A stretch of 64,000 nucleotides of DNA from positions 1 to 64,000 of the forward strand of contig CAZARU010000021.1 in assembly GCA_964487605.1 (NCBI GenBank). Reading direction: 5' to 3'. A model generated the notes under the pieces. The model did no database searches. It was not told where the DNA came from and saw only the letters and a program-made list of their open reading frames with translations. Positions 58,683 to 64,000 of this stretch are shown here, piece by piece. Position numbers and translations under genes: made by a program. Source of the DNA: JAJDAH01 sp964487605 (GTDB lineage: Bacteria; Myxococcota_A; Polyangia; Polyangiales; Polyangiaceae). Within the stretch, counting starts at the first letter, position 1, and each line of letters opens with the position of its first letter.

Positions 58683-59660
58683 TCAGTCTTCGTCGGGCGC
58701 GCCGCCAGTGCGCGCAACGTCGTCGGTCTTGATCTTGCTCGCGTCCAGTCCGCGAGCACGCTTCGTCATGGTCGCCAGGAGTTCGTCGAAGCCTGGGAGC
58801 TGCCCCTTGATGAAGCGCAGCGGGTTGATGCGCGCCACGACGAACGTCTTGAGGTAGGGACTCGTCAGCCCCGCCTCCTTGAGGCGGCCCACGGCCTCGG
58901 TGACGGCGTCGTCGAGCGCGAGCACCAGGCTCGCGCGGCGCTCCCGCTCGATGGCCGCCGTGGGCAAGCGCGCGTCGATGAAGGCGTCCACCTTGCGCAG
59001 GGCCGAGTTGTACGCGCCACCGGAGAGCCGTGGACGCTTCTCGTAGGCGAAGCCCAGCGTGACGAGCTGGGGTTCCTCGAACTCGAGCTGGTACTCGATC
59101 TCCTTCTGGTCGGAGAAACCGGCCAGGTCTCGGTACATGCGAACGACCTCGAGCGCGCGTTCGCGAAGGTTGTGCGCCTTCTCGATGTTCAGCGCGAGGA
59201 TCTGGTAGGCGACCTCTCGCTCGGGAACCAGCAGGCCGATCACGGCATTCGCGCCGAGCTCCCTGAGCACCGTCAGGCGGTGGTTTCCGTTGGGCGTCTG
59301 GTAGGTGTCCCCGACGCGAACCACGATGAGGGGATCGAGGAAGCGTCGTGTCTTGTCCATGGCGACCGTGAGCTTGCGAACGTGGGCGTCCGACACGTCG
59401 CGCTGAAAGGGCGTGGGCCCCACCTTCTCGATGGGCAGCGCCACGAGCAACAGGACGTGTCCGCCGAGGGGCTCGCGGTAGTGAGCCAGCACCGCGCCGC
59501 CGTCCGACCGAACGGCGTCGGCGAGCCCGGCGAGATCGCCCTCGAGCGCCTCGACCGGCACGTCCGTTGCGCGGAGCCCCGTGGGCTCGATCTTCACTCC
59601 CCTGCGGCGCTTCGTTCCTGGCTTCTTGGGGCTCTTCGCGGTCTTCTTCTTGGCTGCCAC
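58683..59660 (-). CDS. Orphan ParB/Spo0J-domain protein
   Basis: A 325-aa protein with a Lys/Arg-rich N-terminus (VAAKKKTAKSPKKPGTKRRR) and a ParB-like N-terminal domain, including TPFQRDVSDAHVRKLTVAM and PLIVVRVGDTYQTPNGNHRL. The usual GERRxRA motif for CTP hydrolysis is replaced by GNHRLTV. The rest is helical and lacks a clear helix-turn-helix. There is no ParA partner nearby. It may be a DNA-binding or nuclease-like member of the ParB superfamily. GTG 59660 has an AGGA site upstream. Its stop is 1 bp from the mglA stop. Confidence 0.72.
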   Translation of the reverse strand: MAAKKKTAKSPKKPGTKRRRGVKIEPTGLRATDVPVEALEGDLAGLADAVRSDGGAVLAHYREPLGGHVLLLVALPIEKVGPTPFQRDVSDAHVRKLTVAMDKTRRFLDPLIVVRVGDTYQTPNGNHRLTVLRELGANAVIGLLVPEREVAYQILALNIEKAHNLRERALEVVRMYRDLAGFSDQKEIEYQLEFEEPQLVTLGFAYEKRPRLSGGAYNSALRKVDAFIDARLPTAAIERERRASLVLALDDAVTEAVGRLKEAGLTSPYLKTFVVARINPLRFIKGQLPGFDELLATMTKRARGLDASKIKTDDVARTGGAPDED

Positions 59661-59680
59661 GGTCGCGTTCCTGGCACGGC

Positions 59681-61249
59681 TCACCTGCGGCGTCGACGCA
59701 CCCGGACGAGCGCGAGGGCCGCGAGCGCCGCCAGCCCCGCAGCCGTCGTGTCGCGACCGGTCGCTGCGCACGCGCACCCCGACTCGGTCGCGGGCCGCGC
59801 GCTGCCCCGCGAGGGCGTGGAGGATCCGCCGGCGCCCGAGGCGCCGCCGCCCGTTCCACCGGCACCAGAAGCGCCCGTCCCGCCGATGCCCAGGCCGCCG
59901 TCGAGGAACACTCCAGCGTCGGGCGCGCAGAGCTCCGGCTTCACCGCGCACTCCTCGAGGCAGCTGCCGTCCTTGCACTCCAGGCCAGGGACGCACGTGA
60001 TGACGTCGCACCCGGGCACGCAGGCGCCACCGGCGCAGACCTGGCCCGCGCCACACCCGGCGCCGCAGCCGTCGGATACACAGAGCCCGCCGCTGCATAT
60101 CTGCCCGGCGCCGCAGCAGACGTTGGTACAGGAGATCTCGACGCACGTTCCGTCCTGGCAGGCAAAGCCCGGATCGCAGATCAGCGTGTCGCAGGGGTTC
60201 TTGACGCAGAGACCTTGAACGCAGACCCCGGTCTCGCCGGGCGGGCACGCAACCCCGAACTCGCCACTCGTCTCGCACTTCGGGAGACAGCCACCGCTCG
60301 CACCGCAACCGGTGCCGTCGGGGCAGTTGCACCCGAGCGTCAGAGCGAGATCGACGCGCGCGACCTCGGTCATCGCCTGGCCGAGCGCCACTGAGGCCGG
60401 CTGGGTCTGCGTCTGGTACCCGCCGGCGTCCGCCGCGATCGTGTACGCGCCGTCGGCGAGGCCCGCAAAGAAGTAGAACCCGAGCGGACCGGTGAGGAAC
60501 GTGTCGGTGAGGCCCGCCCCCGTGAGCGTGACCGTGGCTTCGAACTTGGGATCGCCGCTCGCGGCGTCCGTGACGCGTCCCCACACGATGCTCTTCGGGG
60601 CGAGAGGAACCTGGGTTCCCTGGTGCTCCACCCACACGTCGCGAACGTACCGCTGGACCGCCGCCTGGTCCTCGTGGATGAGCACGATCTGGTTGATGCC
60701 CGGTCGCAAGAGGGCGTTCGGCGAGCCCATGTTCGCGATGTCGATGCGCCGTGCGGGATCACCCAGGTTCTGGTATCCGAGGATCGTCATGCTCGCCATG
60801 GCCTGGACGCCATCGTCCACCGCGCCGACGTGGATCTGGTACTGGTCGCAGAACTTCTCCTTGGGCACGTAGAGCAGGGCGAGCGCCCATCCGAAGTACG
60901 CCTGCGTCCACTGGCTGAGGTCGCTCGACTCGTCACGGGTGAAGGTGGGTTGCAACGTGACGTTGCCCGACTGCGCCAGGATGTAGCTGACCAGGTTGTC
61001 CCACGCCTGCGCCGTGGGAAGCACCGCGGGGTTCTCCTGCAGGCCGAAGCCCCCAGACGGCTCGTAGTAGTACGTGTCCGGATCGCCGAACGACGTCACC
61101 GGGTGCGCCGCTCCCACGGTGGGCACCTTCGTGTAGTCGAAGTACGACCACCACCCGATGAGCACGGGATCGGTGGGCTGGGCGAGGGCCGGGGTCGCTA
61201 CCAACGTCGCGACGGCGACGAGCGAAGCGAAGAGCCGCGTCCGAGGCAT
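59681..61249 (-). CDS. Surface protein with Cys-rich repeats and MYXO-CTERM tail
   Basis: A 522-aa exported protein. A signal peptide (residues 1-23) ends ALA. The N-terminal 200 residues are a globular domain with many aromatic residues. Residues about 220-300 form a carboxypeptidase-regulatory-like beta-sandwich. Residues about 305-435 are EGF-like Cys-rich repeats (CGAGQICSGGLC, CGAGQVCAGGAC and similar). A Gly/Ser/Ala linker leads to CACAATGRD, a hydrophobic helix and a poly-Arg end, which is a classic MYXO-CTERM sorting signal. It should be anchored on the cell surface. ATG 61249 follows a TAGTCT hexamer. Confidence 0.82.
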   Translation of the reverse strand: MPRTRLFASLVAVATLVATPALAQPTDPVLIGWWSYFDYTKVPTVGAAHPVTSFGDPDTYYYEPSGGFGLQENPAVLPTAQAWDNLVSYILAQSGNVTLQPTFTRDESSDLSQWTQAYFGWALALLYVPKEKFCDQYQIHVGAVDDGVQAMASMTILGYQNLGDPARRIDIANMGSPNALLRPGINQIVLIHEDQAAVQRYVRDVWVEHQGTQVPLAPKSIVWGRVTDAASGDPKFEATVTLTGAGLTDTFLTGPLGFYFFAGLADGAYTIAADAGGYQTQTQPASVALGQAMTEVARVDLALTLGCNCPDGTGCGASGGCLPKCETSGEFGVACPPGETGVCVQGLCVKNPCDTLICDPGFACQDGTCVEISCTNVCCGAGQICSGGLCVSDGCGAGCGAGQVCAGGACVPGCDVITCVPGLECKDGSCLEECAVKPELCAPDAGVFLDGGLGIGGTGASGAGGTGGGASGAGGSSTPSRGSARPATESGCACAATGRDTTAAGLAALAALALVRVRRRRR

Positions 61250-61255
61250 GCGCCG

Positions 61256-61261
61256 AGACTA
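61256..61261 (-). promoter_or_regulatory. Candidate -10 hexamer TAGTCT
   Basis: On the minus strand TAGTCT followed by CGG lies 6 nt upstream of ATG 61249. Confidence 0.42.
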
Positions 61262-61309
61262 GTCCACTCCGGAGGCCGAGCCCAGGGCGCGCGGTGGCGA
61301 CCCGCGAGT

Positions 61310-61921
61310 TCAGTCCGCACCCGCGGGAGGCCCTCGCAGCCGGCGCAGGCGTCGGTAGAGCGTCTTGCGATCGACGCGGAGGATTTTCGCCGCCTGCTGC
61401 TTATTTCCACCGACCGCGGCGAGCACGGCGAGCACGTGCTCGCTCTCGACGACGTGAAGCGGCAACAGCCGTGGCTCGGCGCTGGCGGCTCGGAGCGGCG
61501 GGCGACGCGCACGACGAAGGGCCTGCAGGGCGTCGGGCAGGGACACCGGAAGCGTCAGGAAGTCGGCCACTCCGGCGCGCAGCGCGCGTAGCAGGGCGTT
61601 CACCGAAGGACGCGCGCTCGCGGCGACGAGGGCGGGCGCCGACGGGAGCCCGCGAATGGCCTCGAGCTCCCGGAAGCCCGCATCGTCCGCCGAATCGTCG
61701 ACCTGCACGATCGCGAGATCCACTTCCGGGGCACGCTCCGGCATGAACGCCTCCCTCGAGACGCGGTGTCCGAGGCGCGCTAGCCCCGACGCGAGCTCGG
61801 ACAATGCTGGATGGTTCCCGCGTACGACGATGCGTCGCGCGCTATCGGAGTCGTTCGTCACGCTGCACGCCGGCCTCGCTCCCTCGCCTCGGGAATCCTC
61901 CACACGGACATGGCCGAACAC
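61310..61921 (-). CDS. Pseudo-receiver protein with Fis-type helix-turn-helix
   Basis: A 203-aa protein. The N-terminal 130 residues fold like a response-regulator receiver, but the acidic pair after the first strand is replaced by RGNH and the conserved Lys before Pro is Leu (FLTLPVS). A phosphoacceptor-like Asp remains in QVDDSAD. Residues about 155-195 are a Fis-type helix-turn-helix (GGNKQQAAKILRVDRKTLYRRL). It resembles the DNA-binding end of NtrC-class regulators without the sigma54 ATPase. The start is uncertain: GTG 61921 is the longest, GTG 61861 begins at the receiver fold. Confidence 0.75.
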   Translation of the reverse strand: MFGHVRVEDSRGEGARPACSVTNDSDSARRIVVRGNHPALSELASGLARLGHRVSREAFMPERAPEVDLAIVQVDDSADDAGFRELEAIRGLPSAPALVAASARPSVNALLRALRAGVADFLTLPVSLPDALQALRRARRPPLRAASAEPRLLPLHVVESEHVLAVLAAVGGNKQQAAKILRVDRKTLYRRLRRLRGPPAGAD

Positions 61922-62000
61922 TTGCCGGTCGCTCCCGTCGACGTCAACGAGCCCCGGGGCGAAACGCCACGGGGACGGCGGCTCGCTGCGCGGGCGACCT

Positions 62001-62924
62001 TCAGGGCTTGAGCGCCGCCGGGTCCGCCTCTTCCGCGAACCACACGCACGCGTGACTGTCGACGATCCCCGCGCCCATGGACCGGAACTTTCGTTGGCGC
62101 CACTGGCCGCGGTTGAGGATCACGTCGTGGTGCGGTGGGCTGCTCTTCCAGAGGTCTAGCGCTCGACTCGCATCGAGCGGCAGTCCCGTGGTCACGCCGG
62201 GTTGGCCGATCGAGATCTCGTAACCGGTCACGTCGAGCCCCGCGATCTCCTGGGGCTTCTTCCACATGCACGCCGACTGCGCGTGGTCCGCGGTGTAGCA
62301 ACAGGGAGTCCATGAACCCCTGTCGCTCCAGCTGTGCCCGTTGCACTGCGGCGGCATGGGGTTGGTGGGGAGATCACGGGCATGGGTCTCGGCCACCAGG
62401 GTGAGCGACGGCGAGATCGGCAGCTTGGGAAGTCCGTTCTCGGCGCGGTGACGGTTGATCGCGTCGGCGAGGTCGCGGGCACGCGGAGAGATGGTCGGCG
62501 CGCCGGTGCCTGGTGGAGGCTCGGGCGAAGGCGGCACCTGGCTCGACGCCGGAGCCGCGCCGGGCGCCGAGGGCATCGCCCAGGGAAACCAGGATGAAGG
62601 GATCGAAGTGGGCATGGGGAATGGGGAGGGCGGGGGCGTCGGCGCCGCTTCGCCCTTGCCACCGGGCGGGCTCGGCGACTGCGGGCCCGTGCCGAGCACC
62701 TGCCCGAGCCAGCCCGCCCAGGCGCGCACGGGATCCACGGACGGCGCAGGCGGCGGCGCGGGTGCGGGCGGCACCGCCGCGGTCGGAGCAGGAGGAGGCG
62801 GCGCGTACTGCGGCGCGTACTGCGGAGGTGGCGGCTGCGCGTGCCGGGGTCCGTCGGACGAGCGCTCGCAGGACAGGGCGGAAGGGACCGCTAGGAGGAC
62901 CAGGAGGTGAGGGACACGTGCCAT
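62001..62924 (-). CDS. CAP/SCP-domain lipoprotein with Pro-rich linker
   Basis: A 307-aa exported protein. The signal ends ALSC (Cys19). A linker rich in Pro, Ala and Gln spans residues 25-140 and includes a perfect tandem repeat of QYAP. The C-terminal domain is a CAP (SCP/PR-1) fold with LADAINRHRAENGLPKL and SPSLTLVAETHARDL, the usual start of bacterial CAP proteins. Cys pairs (CNGHSW, CCYTADHAQSAC) likely form disulfides. CAP domains bind lipids or act as proteases; the role here is unknown. ATG 62924 follows a TAAGCT hexamer by 7 nt. Confidence 0.8.
   Translation of the reverse strand: MARVPHLLVLLAVPSALSCERSSDGPRHAQPPPPQYAPQYAPPPPAPTAAVPPAPAPPPAPSVDPVRAWAGWLGQVLGTGPQSPSPPGGKGEAAPTPPPSPFPMPTSIPSSWFPWAMPSAPGAAPASSQVPPSPEPPPGTGAPTISPRARDLADAINRHRAENGLPKLPISPSLTLVAETHARDLPTNPMPPQCNGHSWSDRGSWTPCCYTADHAQSACMWKKPQEIAGLDVTGYEISIGQPGVTTGLPLDASRALDLWKSSPPHHDVILNRGQWRQRKFRSMGAGIVDSHACVWFAEEADPAALKP
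62800..62823. repeat. Perfect 12-bp tandem repeat, two copies
   Basis: Two identical 12-bp units (62800-62811, 62812-62823) encode the QYAP-QYAP step in the Pro-rich linker of the CAP protein. Copy-number change would alter the linker in frame. Confidence 0.8.
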
Positions 62925-62931
62925 GGGGCGG

Positions 62932-62937
62932 AGCTTA
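62932..62937 (-). promoter_or_regulatory. Candidate -10 hexamer TAAGCT
   Basis: On the minus strand TAAGCT lies 7 nt upstream of ATG 62924, which has no Shine-Dalgarno. Confidence 0.42.
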
Positions 62938-63006
62938 CACCCAGCCGTCGGCTCCCGACGCTCACCGAGCGTCCGACGGACGAACGCCCGAACGGACGAC
63001 GCGGGA

Positions 63007-64000
63007 TCAGGGGGTCTCGACGAACGTATCCCCGGCGCAGGCCATGAAGAGCGTGGCGCCGCTCTCCGCGCGCCCTTCACCGACGAACCGCAGCTTCCTG
63101 TCGCACTTGCCGGCCAGCGCACGCTGGGCGGTCTCCTCGGCAGTGCCCGCTCTCGAGGTGACTCCGGGATCGACGTAGCACCAGCCGTCGATCCCGGGCC
63201 CGGGGGTCGGCTCCGCGCGACACGCCGCCTGGGCGGCAGGGTCGAGTACGCCGCCGACGCCGGTCCCTGCTGGCGTGATCTCGCAAGCGCAGAACTCCGT
63301 GCAGGAGCGCCCCGTATCGCCCCCGCAGCGCTCGTTCTTCACGAGGCGGCGCGCCACCACGGGCGCGACCTGGTCGCTCACTGGACGGCGCGCGACGCCG
63401 GTGCAGGTGCAGGCTTCCCCGGGTTCGAGCACTCGCGCCTCGACGATGGCGCACGGAACGTCACCGTCGGCCGCGACGTCGAGCGGACGCGGAAGGCATC
63501 GGTCGAGCAGCGCGTCGCGGAGTCTGTCGGCCACGGCGCGCATCGCGGGCCGATACCCGTAGTCGTCGGCATCGCGATCGTGAACGTTGCGCGCACAGAT
63601 CGACGCCACGATGGCCTGGTCGCCCACCCCACGCAGCACCTCGAGATGACGAGTGCCGGGGTACGCCTTGGCGAAGTGCTGGACCGATCCGTAGGCCCCC
63701 GTGGCAGGGTCCTGACACAACGGCTTGCGTTCGTCCGCGACCCTCTGTGCGCCTCCGCTGCAGTCGCAGCTCGCCGACGTCGCGGCACAGTCGTAGGGCC
63801 TCTCGACGGGGAAGATGCACGCGTACTGCAGGTCGTCGCCCCGAGCCACGTTCCACTCGTGGCCGTTCGCGACGCCCGTGACCGGCGAGGGAGCCGTGGA
63901 CGGCTGCAACGCCCCACCCGCCGGAGAAGCCCCCGACCGCTCGGGCACCGACTCGATCATCAGCGGATCGGACGGAGGCGCGCCCGTGCGGGAATTCCCG
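63007..64000 (-). CDS. 3' part of a VWA-lipoprotein paralogue with Cys-rich extension
   Basis: About 330 C-terminal residues are present; the 5' part lies beyond the right edge, as the frame is open to 64000 and reads SDPLMIES like the 26.6-kb protein. The first 180 residues match the end of that protein block by block (DLQYAC, SCDC-like Cys pair, AKAYPG, AIVASICARNV, YRPA). Then about 150 extra residues follow with ten or more cysteines (CTCTGVA, CTEFCACEI, GWCYVDPG), absent from the shorter paralogue. It is presumably also a VWA lipoprotein, but the MIDAS and signal are outside the window. Confidence 0.75.
   Translation of the reverse strand, partial: GNSRTGAPPSDPLMIESVPERSGASPAGGALQPSTAPSPVTGVANGHEWNVARGDDLQYACIFPVERPYDCAATSASCDCSGGAQRVADERKPLCQDPATGAYGSVQHFAKAYPGTRHLEVLRGVGDQAIVASICARNVHDRDADDYGYRPAMRAVADRLRDALLDRCLPRPLDVAADGDVPCAIVEARVLEPGEACTCTGVARRPVSDQVAPVVARRLVKNERCGGDTGRSCTEFCACEITPAGTGVGGVLDPAAQAACRAEPTPGPGIDGWCYVDPGVTSRAGTAEETAQRALAGKCDRKLRFVGEGRAESGATLFMACAGDTFVETP

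Overview
The window is 64 kb of very GC-rich, almost gap-free bacterial DNA. It is most consistent with a myxobacterium of the Polyangia/Sorangium type (phylum Myxococcota). The evidence is an MglA-type Ras-like GTPase, two proteins with a MYXO-CTERM-like tail (Cys, hydrophobic helix, Arg-rich end), and about sixteen lipoproteins. Many of these lipoproteins carry long Gly/Ser/Ala linkers after the lipobox Cys. I find no rRNA, tRNA, IS element, prophage or CRISPR array. It looks like ordinary chromosome, and no intergenic stretch exceeds about 210 bp.

Layout. 0-3.5 kb: trmO, an outer-membrane-barrel/ferritin-like fusion and a GDPD lipoprotein. 3.5-9.6 kb: an unknown protein with a BASS transporter, then an ABC-2 exporter operon and an FKBP lipoprotein. 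9.7-16.2 kb: envelope proteins (Cys-rich lipoprotein, exported pirin, porin-like protein, PrsW, VWA lipoprotein) plus 5-FTHF cyclo-ligase. 16.3-24.2 kb: housekeeping and enzyme genes (GST, glycosyltransferase, C45 acyltransferase, patatin, 5'-3' exonuclease, egtD, esterase, rsmG). 24.3-26.0 kb: a two-gene unit in which a porin-like protein and a MYXO-CTERM protein both carry a CxxCH haem motif. 26-38.5 kb: VWA lipoprotein, mscL, sugar kinase, persulfide dioxygenase-rhodanese with an unknown partner, PHB-depolymerase-like esterase, and a 912-aa STAND/TPR regulator. 38.5-49.6 kb: VOC protein, penicillin acylase lipoprotein, DapA-family enzyme, AraC/DJ-1 pair, RlpA, TetR, acyl-CoA dehydrogenase, YciO. 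49.6-64 kb: more envelope proteins, a YiiX-like hydrolase, a GH35-like enzyme, a TerB-MglA cassette, an orphan ParB-like protein, a pseudo-receiver/Fis protein, a CAP protein and the 3' part of a second VWA-lipoprotein paralogue cut by the right edge.

Organisation. Genes are tightly packed. Several convergent pairs overlap at their stop codons. Same-strand neighbours often overlap by 4-14 bp (GTGA/ATGA junctions), which suggests translational coupling. At least eleven genes lack a good Shine-Dalgarno but have a TANNNT hexamer ending 6-8 nt before the start codon. I read these as -10 elements of leaderless or nearly leaderless mRNAs. Other genes have normal GGAG-type ribosome binding sites.

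The unusual material is mainly architectural: the barrel-ferritin fusion, the CxxCH porin pair, MglA coupled to TerB with no MglB beside it, a STAND regulator with its winged helix at the C-terminus, an exported pirin, and an FKBP lipoprotein with a Cys/His cluster. No single region is an obvious defence island or biosynthetic cluster.
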